Both the position numbers and the translations under genes were made by a program. The notes below the pieces were generated by a model. That model saw only the letters and a list, made by a program, of their open reading frames with translations, had not been told where the DNA came from and ran no database searches. Positions 1 through 10,042 of a DNA stretch of 64,000 nucleotides are shown in pieces. Positions within the stretch are counted from its first letter, which is position 1; every line of letters begins with the position of its first letter. This stretch comes from Symbiodinium natans (Eukaryota > Sar > Dinophyceae > Suessiales > Symbiodiniaceae), in assembly GCA_905221605.1 (NCBI GenBank), contig CAJNDS010002701.1:965489-1029488 (forward strand). The letters run 5' to 3'.

Positions 1-308
1 GGTGGCCTGCATAAGCCAAAACCACCAGCTGCGTGAGAGGGTTTTGTGATTTGGAGGCATGGCACGTGTGCCTGCAAAGTAAACTCCTGAATTGTTGCAA
101 GTCGACAGTGGCCGCGCAGTATCGGCCGCCAAACAAAACTACCCTAAACCCTAAACTCGAAACCCTAAACCCTAAACCCTACACTCTAAGCATGACAAAG
201 AAACCCTAACACCCAGATCTGGATCCGAACCTTAGCGACTCTGATCCTGTAACGCGGCTCTCAGCAAAGTAGGCAAAGCGGCCTGGGGAGAACAGGCCGG
301 GGGTCGTC

Positions 309-571
309 TAGGGTTTAGGGTTTAGGGTTTAGGGTTTAGGGTTTAGGGTTTAGGGTTTAGGGTTTAGGGTTTAGGGTTTAGGGTTTAGGGTTTAGGGTTT
401 AGGGTTTAGGGTTTAGGGTTTAGGGTTTAGGGTTTAGGGTTTAGGGTGAGGGTGTAGGGTTTAGGGTTTAGGGTTTAGGGTTTAGGGTTTAGGGTTTAGG
501 GTTTAGGGTTTAGGGTTCAGGGCTTAGGGTTAGGGTTCAGGGTTTGGGGTCTAGGGTTTAGGGTTTAGGGT
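309..571. repeat. (TTTAGGG)n array
   Basis: About 35 units, almost perfect in the first half, with variant units (GTGAGGG, GTTCAGGG, GTCTAGGG) towards the end. A shorter CCCTAAA tract at 140-180 faces it across an unassigned 100-base island. Internal, not terminal: unrelated unique sequence precedes it. Confidence 0.97.
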
Positions 572-574
572 TGC

Positions 575-1200
575 TAAATTCGGCCCACACCCTGGTCCCG
601 CCCTTAGAAATTCTGGAGATCGGATCTTGAAACCTCTCCAAACCTGACCCATTAAAGGCCCTTAGTTGCCTTCAAACCCCCGAGCCTGATCCGTCAAACC
701 CGAAACCTCCCTGCCACCTCGAAGGTCGGCAGGTCCACAGCATCCACGAAGCCAAAAATCCTTCGGATGGGCAGATACTTGGAGGCTCATGGTACTTATT
801 AACCAGTTGTAACTGTACAGCTATCATCTTCACCTGCGGGATTTTGGGGTTTAGGACTTTAGCGTCTTGGGAGATATTTGGGTCTTAAAGTTCTTGGGGG
901 TTCTCAAAGAGCACGGTGTGTGCATTGGCCCCGGCCTGGTGCCGTGCTTAGGGTAGCTCAGGGCTAAGGGCCAAGTGTACTCGGCAAGGAGGTCCCGGGG
1001 CTCAAGTGGGACATTCGGAGCTGTATGCACATGGCCGCCAAGGATGCAGCGAAGGGCGCGTAGGCTTATGGTGCAGGCGGCACAGCAGCTGTCTAAGCTA
1101 GGGCCGAGTTCTCGCAGTTAGGTTTGCCTTTCCATGTCATGGGACCAGTGGGCCCTTAGCTGTAAAACGCAAGACTTACAATTGCATCTTGAAATAGAGG
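575..1200. other. No gene recognised
   Basis: Unique sequence with degenerate heptamers (AAACCTCC, GGGGTTTAGG) and one terminus of inverted-repeat family A at 781-820. I see no convincing coding frame. The same holds for 1430-1740, where short TTTAGGG runs alternate with unassigned sequence, and 1990-2060. Confidence 0.5.
781..820. repeat. Inverted-repeat family A, single terminus
   Basis: GGAGGCTCATGGTACTTATT followed by AACCAGTTGTAACTGTAC matches the right arm of the full family A copies at 11784-11915 and 19341-19475. Only one end is present. Confidence 0.6.
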
Positions 1201-1202
1201 CC

Positions 1203-1415
1203 TCATTTTGCGTGCTCTGTTGGTTTAGATAGTTTACAGGGGCCAAAGCGTAGAAAGGGTCGACGGGGTATAACGTGGTGTCGCGAGTTTAGGGAAGAGA
1301 CCCGGAGTTCAGCTGGCCCTGAAGCCAGCCCAACACATCCTCTGCGCTGCGTCGGGATCCAAAGCTGGCAGCCCATAGAGGTACGCCAGCTGCCGCAGGG
1401 CCTTTCGGGCTCCAA
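1203..1415 (-). CDS. Coding-like exon, unknown protein
   Basis: Two frames are open on the minus strand. The one reading RKALRQLAYLYGLPALDPDA looks helical and protein-like and follows a pyrimidine-rich tract ending in GGAG, a possible acceptor. There is no match to a family I know. It may instead be non-coding, since the neighbouring 1740-1980 is open on both strands and equally undecidable. Confidence 0.25.
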   Translation of the reverse strand: MEPERPCGSWRTSMGCQLWIPTQRRGCVGLASGPAELRVSSLNSRHHVIPRRPFLRFGPCKLSKPTEHAK

Positions 1416-2580
1416 GCAAACGAAAAAACTGCGGGTTTAGGGTTTAGGGTTTGGGGTTTAAGGTTTAGGGTTTATGGGTTTTTTTTCGGGCTTAAAGGGC
1501 TCGCAGGGTATCTGGGGGCTAAGGCCTAGCAGGGTCTTGGGGCTTCAGGGCCTTAGGCAAAGAGGCCGAGTTGGTACTTCCTGAGATCTACTCAGCACCT
1601 AGGATATGCCTCAGTTGAGAGTTTTAGGATGACCAGGTGCTCATTTAATCCAACTTCATGGGCTGTTTAGGGGTTCAAGGTTTTGGGGTTTACGACACTC
1701 AACCCCCTGCAGTCTAACCTACCCCGCTCTCCCAACGACCCTCCAAAAGCTGGATGTGGCACCTAACTTCCACAAGCGCAGCACGCACGCCCTGGACGAT
1801 AAGTCTGAGATCCCGAAGCCCTGCGCCCTTTCCCCCAATCTGCTACGGCATCCCCCTCCCCTCCAAACCCGGCAGAAGAAAGAGAAGAAGCGGGCCGTCA
1901 GCGCGGCCGCCAGGTCTATCAACTCCCCGCGCGCGCGTCCGCCGCTATCCAGCGCCCAGCGGAATTCCTCCGGACTGGGAGGACTTATGAGGTTTAGGGT
2001 TAGGGTTTAGGGTTTAGGGTTTGGGGCTTCGTGCTATGGGGCTTTAAGCCTTCAATGGCTTCAAGGTTTGAGGTGTTTCGAGCCCAGGCCTTCTCCTCCT
2101 TGGTTGGCTGTGGTTTGCCATCAGTTAGGGTTAGGGTGCAGACAACTCGAAGGCATGGATTGTCGGAATCCACTATCTAGCCATAGTTGCTGTACCGGCC
2201 AAGGGATCGACCTTTTAAATGGTCATCTTCAAGCATGCCGAAGCCCTAGCGTTCAAGCCCGGAAACGGGACATGAAACCAGACCCTAAACATGAGGCGGC
2301 GTGCAGTCAGGATTTCCTCCCCCCCCCCCCCAAGGAGATTTGTTTGGGGGGGTGGGTTTGGGGTGTAGGGCTTTCGGATTTTACAGGCTTCATCATGGGG
2401 ATACAGGCGTTTGGGATCCTGGGGTTTGCAGGGTTTTGGGGTCTTAGGACTAGTTGGGGGCTTGGAAGGTGCGCTCGGTACGTCCGAGACTATGCCGGTG
2501 AAGCGCGTGACGCCGGGGATTCGCTCAAGATGCACATCGCGGCATGTAACCGAAATCCCCCCCAAAATGCCCCAAAGCCC

Positions 2581-2797
2581 CCTAAACCCTAAACCCTAAA
2601 CCCTGAACCCTAAACCCTGAACCCTAAGAACTAAGAACCCTAAACCCTAAACCCTAAACCCTAAACCCTAAACCCTAAACCCTAAACCCTGAACCCTGAA
2701 ACCCTAAACCCTAAACCCTAAACCCCCTAAACCCTAAACCCTAAACCCTAAAAACCCTAAACCCTAAACCCTAAACCCTAAACCCTAAACCCTAAAC
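2581..2797. repeat. (CCCTAAA)n array
   Basis: About 28 units with CCCTGAA, AAGAACC and AAAACCC variants. Its right end runs directly into an exon: the minus-strand reading leaves coding sequence at 2800 and enters GCGTTTAGGG, so the array begins within the intron's first bases. Confidence 0.95.
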
Positions 2798-2799
2798 GC

Positions 2800-4545
2800 C
2801 TGCGCCGCGGCATGGCGCAGCTCCGACTCCCCGGCGGGTGAGAGCAGCGACTCGACCTGGGCCTTGCCACACTGCTTTAGGGGCCTTTAAGGTAGGGTTT
2901 AGGGTTTAGGGTTTAGGGTTTAGGGTTTAGGGTTTAGGGTTTAGGGTTTAGGGTTTAGGGTTTAGGGTTTAGGGTTTAGGGTTTAGGGTTTTAGGGTTTT
3001 AGGGTTTTAGGGTTTTAGGGTCTAGGGTCTAGGGTTTAGGGGCTTCCAGGGGGTTTTAAGGGTGTAGCTTGGGGCTCCTATGTAAAGGTATATGGGGCTT
3101 ACTTACTTTCCAGGTTTAGGGTTTAGGGCCTGGGTTCAGGGGTTCGAGTGGCTTGTGAGACGGCAGAGCTGCAAGGACTCAGCCTTTCCCAGTCCATAGC
3201 TGGCAGCCCTGAAACGAAAAAGCGCTACACTCCCACAAACACCCCAGGAAAAAATCCTAGCTGTATGTATATGTATATGTTTATGTATATGCATATGCAT
3301 ATGTAGATGTAGATGTATATGTACATACACATATAAACCCTACAACCCCCCTACAAACGCCCTGAACCCCCCTAGAAACCCTACACCCCCACGCCGACAC
3401 GCACTGAGTCGATGGCCACCTCGGCCGCAAAGAGCGCCCTCCGGAAGACTTTCGTGATGCCGCGCAGCGGAGGTACCGGAGGCCTAGGGTTTAGGGTTTA
3501 GGGTTTTAGGGGTTAGGGTTTAGGGTTTAGGGTTTAGGGGTTTAGGGGTTTAGGGGTTTAGGGGTTTAGGGGTTTAGGGGTTTAGGGGTTTAAGGGTTTA
3601 AGGGTTTAGGGGTTTAGGGTTTAGGGGTGGTGGGCTAGCCCCCTGGGGATTGAAGTTCAGTCGCGAACTGCTGCTTCTCGATCGTGGAGGGGCACTACTC
3701 CTACTATTCCTCCTACTACGCCTGCGGCGCCTGCGTTTTCTGGCAGTTGCGGGCCCGCTGAGAGACTCTTGGAGCTTTGGGCCTTCGAATTTCTGAAATG
3801 TAGTTCAGCAGACTGCGAAGCAGGTTCTGCTTTGCAGCAAGGAGAAGGTGTTCGGTGCAGAATGTGCAAGAGGAAGAGGGACAGGCGTCCGCACTGAGGC
3901 CGGTGCGTATGTCCAGGTGCATCGGTGCTGGTGTCGGATCCCGCCCCTGTTAGCATGGAACGACTTCCGCTTCTGAAAACCCCTGAGCACTTAAGAACCA
4001 CCTAGGCCCCAGACACAACAACCCTACATCCCTCGGCCGAAAGCCTCCTTGCTGTTTGAAGCCAGCTCAGCCCTCAAGGCGGTCAGTGTAGGGCTTAGGC
4101 TTAGGCCCAAAGCCCCCTTGCGACTTGGGGAGTATGAGCCCCAAACCCAACCTGAGCTCCTGAAGTAGAAGGGTTTAGGGTTTAGGGTTTAGGGTTTAGG
4201 GTTTAGGGTTTAGGGTTTAGGGGTAGAACCCCTCCATGCCTGGCATGGACATGGGCTTCGGCATGGAGAAGAGCCTCACAGGCTCGGCATGGTTGGACAC
4301 TTTGTGGCACGTAAATAGCTCTGGCTGGAGGGAGAGGATCTCTAGAACCATCAAAGGTGAGAAACAAGGTCCAAGGTCTAATGGAAGGAGAATCCCCTGA
4401 ACCCTAAACCCGAACCCTAAACCCCAAACCCTAAACCCTAAACCCTAAATCCTCACACTGGATGCCATAATTCGTGAACCTTTAGAGAGCGCGTCCAGCC
4501 TGGCGTCTGCCATGGGAAGGCCGTCGTCCTGGAAAGGGCCCGGCG
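2800..4545 (-). CDS. Unknown multi-exon gene, three coding-like exons
   Basis: Minus-strand islands at about 4455-4545 (DDGLPMADARLDALSKGSR), 3388-3478 (RGITKVFRRALFAAEVAIDS) and 2800-2871 (GKAQVESLLSPAGESELRHA) each have one frame without stops and a normal amino-acid mix. Each is flanked by CCCTAAA on the low side and TTTAGGG on the high side, as for the kinase exons. The last one ends at a GC donor (CAG then GCGTTTAGGG). Joining them into one gene is inference from strand and proximity; no domain is recognisable. Confidence 0.45.
2893..3048. repeat. (TTTAGGG)n array with TTTTAGGG tail
   Basis: About 15 perfect heptamers, then four octamers TTTTAGGG in a row and two TCTAGGG units. Variant units are clustered, not scattered. 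Confidence 0.95.
3484..3628. repeat. TTTAGGG array homogenised to octamer TTTAGGGG
   Basis: Heptamers at the left change to at least ten consecutive TTTAGGGG octamers at 3530-3620, including two TTTAAGGG units. Local spread of one variant suggests tandem copying by slippage or a mutated template. Confidence 0.9.
3655..3897 (+). CDS. Open frame, Thr/Pro-rich then basic Cys segment
   Basis: The plus strand is open from about 3655 to a TGA at 3895: a Thr/Pro-rich stretch (TTPTIPPTTPAAPAF), then a helix (AERLLELWAFEFLK) and a Cys/Arg-rich end (VRCRMCKRKRDRRPH). No ATG is needed if it is an internal or last exon. The minus strand is also open here, so strand choice rests on composition only. Confidence 0.35.
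   Translation, partial: VQSRTAASRSWRGTTPTIPPTTPAAPAFSGSCGPAERLLELWAFEFLKCSSADCEAGSALQQGEGVRCRMCKRKRDRRPH
4230..4370 (+). CDS. Coding-like exon, Met-rich
   Basis: After a TAG acceptor-like site the plus frame reads PSMPGMDMGFGMEKSLTGSA then WLDTLWHVNSSGWRERI. It has a (TTTAGGG)n array immediately upstream. Family unknown. Confidence 0.3.
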
Positions 4546-5129
4546 GCCCCCCCCCAAACCACTCCAAACCCTAAACCCTAAACCACCCCAAACCCTAAAC
4601 CCTAAACCCTAAACCCCAAAACCTAAACCCTAAACCCTAAACCTACATCCTCACAACACGGCCCTTTGGGGGCTTTGGGAAGTTTAGCGTTTAGGGTTTA
4701 GGAGATTAGTGTCTGGGTTTTAGGGGTCTAGGGTTTAGTGGCTGACTGGGTTTAGTCGAAGATAAAAACCCTTCAGGGCTCAAATCCAAACTCTACTAGG
4801 TTGTCTCTCTTAGTCCCTGTAACAAACATTCCTACACATAGAGGGGGACATGTATATCCCGAGGGCCCGAAACCCGAAACCGCAGCTTCTACACCCTCGA
4901 CCCTCAACCCAACCTGGCACCATGCAAGGCCCAGTGACCTCCAGCGGAGGAGGCATCGGAGGCAGGGCCTCAATGAAAGGGGGGGGGGGGGGGGGTTTAG
5001 GGCTTCAGGTGGTGTGTTTAGGGTTTCAGATTGTGCGAGCCTTTCGACATCAGCATTCTTTCAGGTGGCACCGCTCTGTGAGATTGAAACCTTTTTTTTG
5101 AAACTACCCAAGGTACGTAAAATTACGTA

Positions 5130-5800
5130 GGCAACATTCTGGGAAGCTTCAATCACCACGCTGCGTCCTTCGTGGCAACCCTGGCCTTGATGTGCTGATG
5201 TCCGCTAGGGGTCTCTACACGGAGCCCAGGAGACGACACTAAGCTATATTAAGCTATATCAAGCAATATCAAGCTATATTATGCTATAATTATGAAGCTA
5301 TATTGAGCTATATTAAGCTATATTTAAGCTGTGACTCTGAGGGATCAGTTGCAGGAGGATGAGCAGCAACAGAGGTGGGCGTGCTGAGGGGGCCGTCCCT
5401 TCTTTTTTTTTTTTTTTTTTGGGGGGGGGGGGGGGCCCTCTTTTGAAGGAAGGTCGACTCGAATATCTTAGCTAGTTCATGGTTGGGATAGCTTTTAGAA
5501 ATTCACTTTCTACTCCATATTGAGTTGAAGTACCCTTAATTATTAAACATGCAAACTGTTACCCCCACTATGACAAAGTTGGGGTGGCCCATGTTCCGAG
5601 GTGACTTTGACATGACTCTGCGGATGCAGGCGAGGTGCAGCATCACGTGGCCTCTCCTCCACAGCATCTGCTGAGCACAATGGGTTAACTACACACCATC
5701 ACCTGGGGCCTGTTGGCTATCTAATTATAGACGACCCGGGTGCACACAAGACTCGAAACAGGATCCTGCTCACCACGATGACAACTCTAACTCAACCCGA
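5130..5800. other. No gene recognised; AT tandem repeat and T/G homopolymers
   Basis: Holds the tandem repeat at 5238-5332, a T(19)G(17) homopolymer pair at 5401-5437 and about 350 bases of unassigned unique sequence. Confidence 0.5.
5238..5332. repeat. Tandem repeat AAGCTATATT
   Basis: Nine to ten imperfect 9-11 base units (AAGCTATATT, AAGCTATATC, AAGCAATATC). Strikingly AT-rich against GC-rich surroundings. Confidence 0.85.
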
Positions 5801-5805
5801 AACAC

Positions 5806-6507
5806 CTAAGTCGAAGAGTTGCATCTTCTTCGGGATGTTGGGAGCCCGAAAGAAAGCCATGAAAGTGGCTCCTCCACAGCTGCGTTCGGGTGAGTTGCTC
5901 CCGGAATCACAACATCGCTTATGATCCTCGGAGGCCGCACCATATGTGGAGATGGCGATCTCAATGGCGAAATCGATCGGCTTTGACTGGGCGTTTCGGT
6001 CTGACCGGACGCGGGAACGGTGATGGGAGGCAAGTAGACCACTCGGCCCACACATGGGTTCGTAGTCATTCGACTAATGCTGCTGCGTGCCGTCTGCGTC
6101 GCCTCCGACGAAGGGGCTAGTGGAATCGGTGCTGGCACGGAGGTTGCTTGGCTCACAGCCCGCATAACAACTGGAGACTGCACGGGGCCCACCGGGCTTG
6201 GGGCAGAGGCTTGCCAGGCCCGGTCATGACTCGGGCTCAGGGGCCTCAAAGGCCTCACGGGGCTGACGGGGCTCAGGGCCCTCATGGGGCTGGCCGAGGG
6301 GCTACGCCCCAAAGCCCTCCCCTGCTCCAGCCGAAGAGGTGTGGGGAGGGGGGAGGGGCTCCGGCGAGGTGAGTTGAAGGGGCTCTGAAGAGTCGCCTGG
6401 CCTGGGCCATACTCCAACCAAGGTATGCCAGTAGCAATGAGCCCTGGAGGCGTAAGGTTCTTCATCGGCTTCGAGGCGATCGTGTGCCGGGAGTTGAAGG
6501 ACCACAA
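5806..6507 (-). CDS. Long Pro/Ser-rich reading frame, unknown protein
   Basis: An uninterrupted 233-codon frame, the longest non-repeat ORF on this side of the window, in a 1.4-kb stretch free of heptamer arrays. The N-terminal part (MKNLTPPGLIATGIPWLEYG) is ordinary. The middle is rich in SPS and SP motifs (NSPRRSPSPLPTPLRLEQG, SPVSPVRPLRPLSPS), like SR-type or proline-directed kinase target regions. The 3' end is AEEPLSWLSF-like with a Ser/Arg tail. A disordered, phosphorylatable segment is plausible, but no folded domain is visible. It could be one exon of a larger minus-strand gene with the 7.2-8.2 kb frames. Confidence 0.5.
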   Translation of the reverse strand: MWSFNSRHTIASKPMKNLTPPGLIATGIPWLEYGPGQATLQSPFNSPRRSPSPLPTPLRLEQGRALGRSPSASPMRALSPVSPVRPLRPLSPSHDRAWQASAPSPVGPVQSPVVMRAVSQATSVPAPIPLAPSSEATQTARSSISRMTTNPCVGRVVYLPPITVPASGQTETPSQSRSISPLRSPSPHMVRPPRIISDVVIPGATHPNAAVEEPLSWLSFGLPTSRRRCNSST

Positions 6508-6836
6508 GGAGTCCAGGCCCCTTCCATCGCCTACCAGACAAGATGCTTCTGCGACTGGGGTGACTACGCAGGGCTATTGCAAACAAAGGCCACGGTGGAT
6601 ACGCTTGTGCTCCCTTATGGGGTTTGGGGGGGGGGGGTCGTTTCACTCGGCCCTAGACCTGACTACTTCTGAAACTCAATCTGTCAGAAGAAAAACCTGA
6701 TTTCCAGTTCAGTCGCCGAAGCTGGGGCAAGGGCACGGACCATTCCTTGGCAACTCTGGAGATCACTCTATCGAGCAGCAACGGTGATCCCAGCCTTTCA
6801 GCCTAAAGCATCACCAACAACCCAAAATCTATCAGT

Positions 6837-6938
6837 TGGGATGTTCCTCCTTAGACTAACAGGCCTGAATAGGGATTACAATAAGGGGTACTACACTCCC
6901 TATAATAAAGGACTGTCTGCATAAGAGGGGACATCCCA
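6837..6938. mobile_element. MITE-like family C copy
   Basis: Terminal inverted repeats TGGGATGTTCCTCCTTAGAC and its partner TAAGAGGGGACATCCCA enclose AACAGGCCT...AGGACTGTC. Copies at 22531, 34068, 57087 and 58197 share the ends and length near 96-102 bases. No coding capacity. Confidence 0.85.
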
Positions 6939-7140
6939 AAACCCTGATCCTTAAACCCTAAACCCTAAACCCTAAACCCTAGCCCTAAACCCTAAACCAA
7001 CCCTAAACCCCAAAAAGTACCAGAATGAGCACCCAGTGTCGGTGCCTTCCTTTGTGGGCTGGGAGGCGGCCGTGAGAGGCTGAAGCTTGGAAAGCTGCTC
7101 TGAAAGCTGGGCTGACCGGTGAGACCAGGCTGTGCATACC

Positions 7141-7216
7141 TTAGGGTTTAGGGTTTAGGGTTTAGGGTTTAGGGTTTAGGGTTTAGGGTTTAGGGTTTAG
7201 GGTTTAGGGTTTAGGG
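7141..7216. repeat. (TTTAGGG)n array
   Basis: Eleven perfect units next to a minus-strand open frame. Confidence 0.95.
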
Positions 7217-7224
7217 TCCATACC

Positions 7225-7588
7225 TTACCAGGAGGGGCCATTCGACTCGATAACCCCCTTGAAAAGGGCCTCTTTAGAGGGTTGATTCTGGGGATTATGT
7301 GACCTAATCGCCCATCCTGGTAGATGCTTTCCTGCTGCTCTTCTTGGGGCGCTGTTGAAGAGCAGTCTAAGGGCCCGGGCCCCGGCGCCCACAAAGAGAT
7401 GTGTAAAACAGCCGCATCGCGAAACTTTTCTTGATGTATCGACTTGCGGTACAGACCAAGATAAAAGGAGACCAAAAACGCATCTCTCAAGCAAAGTCCA
7501 TGCCACTGAAAGCTACCACGGCAGGGTGGACTGGGCAGCGGCGGGAAGGAGTCTGGCATCCTGGTACCCGGCTGAGCCATGGAGCTGC
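7225..7588 (-). CDS. Coding-like frame, unknown protein
   Basis: In the minus frame an ATG near 7588 opens MAQPGTRMPDSFPPLPSPP, followed by DAFLVSFYLGLYRKSIHQ and EEQQESIYQDGRLGHIIP, with no stop until the heptamer array at 7216. Hydrophobic and polar stretches alternate normally. Two other frames are partly open. It may continue the frame at 7783-7960, with the G-rich block at 7660-7760 as intron. Confidence 0.35.
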
Positions 7589-7782
7589 AGCGGCTAGGAT
7601 AGATGGTCCGGGCCTCCTGGGGTTTCCGAGAAGAAAAAACAAACTGCCCCAATTTTGAGGCTTTGTTTGGGGGGGGCGGGGGGGGTCGGAAAGCTTTGAG
7701 GCGCAAGCTTCGGGGCTTGTCTGGATTCTTTGGCAGTGTACAGTTGTGGGGGGGGGAGGGGATACTGCCGGCGTTTTGGGTT

Positions 7783-7966
7783 TCAGGGTTCCCCAGGTGC
7801 TTGGTGTTGGGCATCGTTGGGGCTCGGAGGAGATAGGACAGAGACAGAGGATCCAGCCTCCTCGGCAAAGGTGCCGCCATAAAAGGTGCTGTTCTCGGCC
7901 GCCACAGTTCCGAAGGAGGCCTCCAAAGCAGGAGCCATGTGAGGAGGCCGCCGACCGCGTTCAACT
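7783..7966 (-). CDS. Coding-like exon, acidic/Ser-rich
   Basis: The minus frame reads MAPALEASFGTVAAENSTFY then GGTFAEEAGSSVSVLSPPSP and stops at 7783. The preceding CTTCCCCCAG is a good acceptor. No family recognised. Confidence 0.35.
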
Positions 7967-8740
7967 GCCATGGCTCTCGATTCTCGGACTGGGGGAAGGG
8001 GGGGGGGAGGGGTAGCGCGCTCTGCTTTGTCCTTCGCGTGCCTGTGCGGAAGTTCTGTTTGGGATGCGCTGTTTTGGGTCTCCAAAGCTTGGGGTGAACA
8101 TACATCGAGTAAGCGGGAGGATGAGCATTGTTGTGGCATGGGTGCGCGGTCCTTTGAGCCTCTACTCATCAGGTTTAAGCTTTCTGAGCGTCAACAACCC
8201 ATACGTCAAGCCCAGCTACAGACCTGCATGTCAACTTGTGCGCCAGCCTCGGAGTGCCACCCCGACATCTTTGCTAGTGACAAGAAGCATAAGTGGTCAT
8301 CTTCAAGCGGTCTGCTCTCACTTCTCCCCCCTCTCTTTGTCACCCCTTTCTGAGCACTACCTGCGGATGGCTGGCTACTGCTACTGAAAGCACAAGGTTC
8401 CAGGTGTTTGCATGATTCGCCCTGTCATCACTTAGTCAGCAGACCATGACACTATGCGCCACGAAGCCACAACAGCCCGAGATCGTCCTTTTCCTCGTCT
8501 CCATGTCTTGCGTGGGTACCCAAACCCTTGAGCTGCTTGAGCAAGATCACCCAATGACGCTCTATGACTCTATGCACCCAGGTAGAGCGTCCGCATTGAA
8601 GTCACTAAAGCAGACTCGTGGTTTGGTTCCGGTAGCATGGAGGGCATGGAAATCACTGGAGTCACGCAGGGTCTCCCAACAGTGTGTGCCGGGCCTTCTC
8701 AACTTCAAATGCTTCATCATGAGTAGAACTGTCCTCAACA

Positions 8741-8798
8741 CCCTAAACCCTAAACCCTAAACCCTAAACCCTAAACCCTAAACCCTAAACCCTAAACC
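8741..8798. repeat. (CCCTAAA)n array
   Basis: Eight perfect units directly before the plus-strand exon at 8801. Confidence 0.95.
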
Positions 8799-8800
8799 CC

Positions 8801-9148
8801 GTCTTTCTGAACATCTCTGAGCCCGCAAGCCAGGTGCGCCGCTGGCGCCTGAACTTTACATTCTGCGGCCCTGGCCCCACTTTGCTGGGGAGCACATCTA
8901 GACAAGCTTTTTGGGGGTTTAGGGTTTAAGGTTTATGGTTTAGGGGTACTATTTGCTTAAGACGACTCCCCCCAAGAAAAATACTTATCCCTGTATTACC
9001 CTTATATGGAAGAATACTTCTTTGAGGGGTTCTTATGCAATTCGCAGGCTCTTGGGGGTTCCACCATGTCAACGACAGGGTGCAGGGCTTCGTGTTGGAT
9101 GACGTCACAGAGATGACAGACTTGGAACTCCCCTTGCTTGTCAGATGA
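8801..9148 (+). CDS. Last exons of an unknown plus-strand gene
   Basis: Exon 8801-8900 reads VFLNISEPASQVRRWRLNFT then FCGPGPTLLGSTS. A second exon at about 9048-9148 reads HVNDRVQGFVLDDVTEMTDL and ends ELPLLVR with TGA. The intron between holds a family F element (8947-9042), and the acceptor CGCAG lies just after it. A new ATG 26 bases downstream opens the next gene on the same strand, a head-to-tail order usual in dinoflagellates. Confidence 0.45.
8947..9042. mobile_element. MITE-like family F copy
   Basis: Ends TACTATTTGCTTAAG and CTTATGCAATT. Shares CCCTGTATTACCCTTATAT...GGAAGAATA with copies at 28975, 55047 and 56958. It forms most of the intron between the plus exons 8801-8900 and 9048-9148. 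Confidence 0.8.
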
Positions 9149-9174
9149 GGCGCTTCTTGATACAGATCCTGTGC

Positions 9175-9994
9175 CATGGCAGAGGCGCCAAAGGGAAACT
9201 CCGAGGGTAAATCCGGAACAATTAGGGTTTAGGGTTTAGGGTTTAGGGTTTAGGGCTTAGGGTTTAGGGTAGAAAGAAGCACGAGCCAGCCAATTTCGCG
9301 CAGCAGCGCCCCCTTCGACATTCCCTTCGACGGGAGTGGAAGCGATCCTCCAGCGACATGGACTCTAGAATAAACCCTAAACCCCCCCCCCTAGCCCCTA
9401 GTGGACCCGGCCTGTATCAGTAAAGCAAAAACTCTGTTCTTCACCCTGCGCATCCCGGGTCCCTTCGGCGAAGAACTGTTCAAGCCACCCCAACCAGCAA
9501 GCGCCTCGGGAAACCCTAGACCCTAAACCCTAAACCCTTTCAACCCGCACTGGAACAAGTCCATCCGTGTCGTAAGAGTGAGAATGTGGGCCACTGGGCA
9601 GTATGAGATCTTCAAATTGCATCTGCCGATCCCGGTGTCTTCAACACCGACTGCACCAAGCACCCCTTTTGTCGTCAGGGCGTCAGGGCTTTTTGGTTTA
9701 GGGTTTAGGGTTTAGGGTACTAGGGAATGTTTTCGGGGGCACTGGGGGCCATTGTTGTGGATGGCTAGACTGCTAGATGACCTTCCCCATCCTTTCAGGA
9801 GACTACTTTCTAGGACGGCCCTTCAAACTGTCTGACAAAGAACTCCTGAGAAGGAAAGTTTCAACATATCCCAACAAGGGCCTAGCTAGTTTGGGCTCGG
9901 GGTTTAGGGTTTAGGGTTTATATAGGGTTTAGGGTTTAGGGTTTAGGGTTGCTGGCTTTTCGATTTAAATCTGATGCCTTTGGGGCTTTCGGGG

Positions 9995-10042
<48 letters not shown>

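Noticed and set aside
1-571. Chromosome end (true telomere) at the left edge
   Set aside because: The arrays are flanked by unique sequence on both sides and equal or longer arrays occur throughout the window, so no terminal position can be inferred.
5238-5332. Centromere or origin element
   Set aside because: The AT-rich AAGCTATATT tandem is short and has no supporting context.
8446-8760. Protein ending in LNTLNPKP
   Set aside because: Many frames end in TLNPKP or start in GFRV/GLGFRV because CCCTAAACCC and GGGTTTAGGG translate so. Such ends are array readthrough and were not used as evidence.
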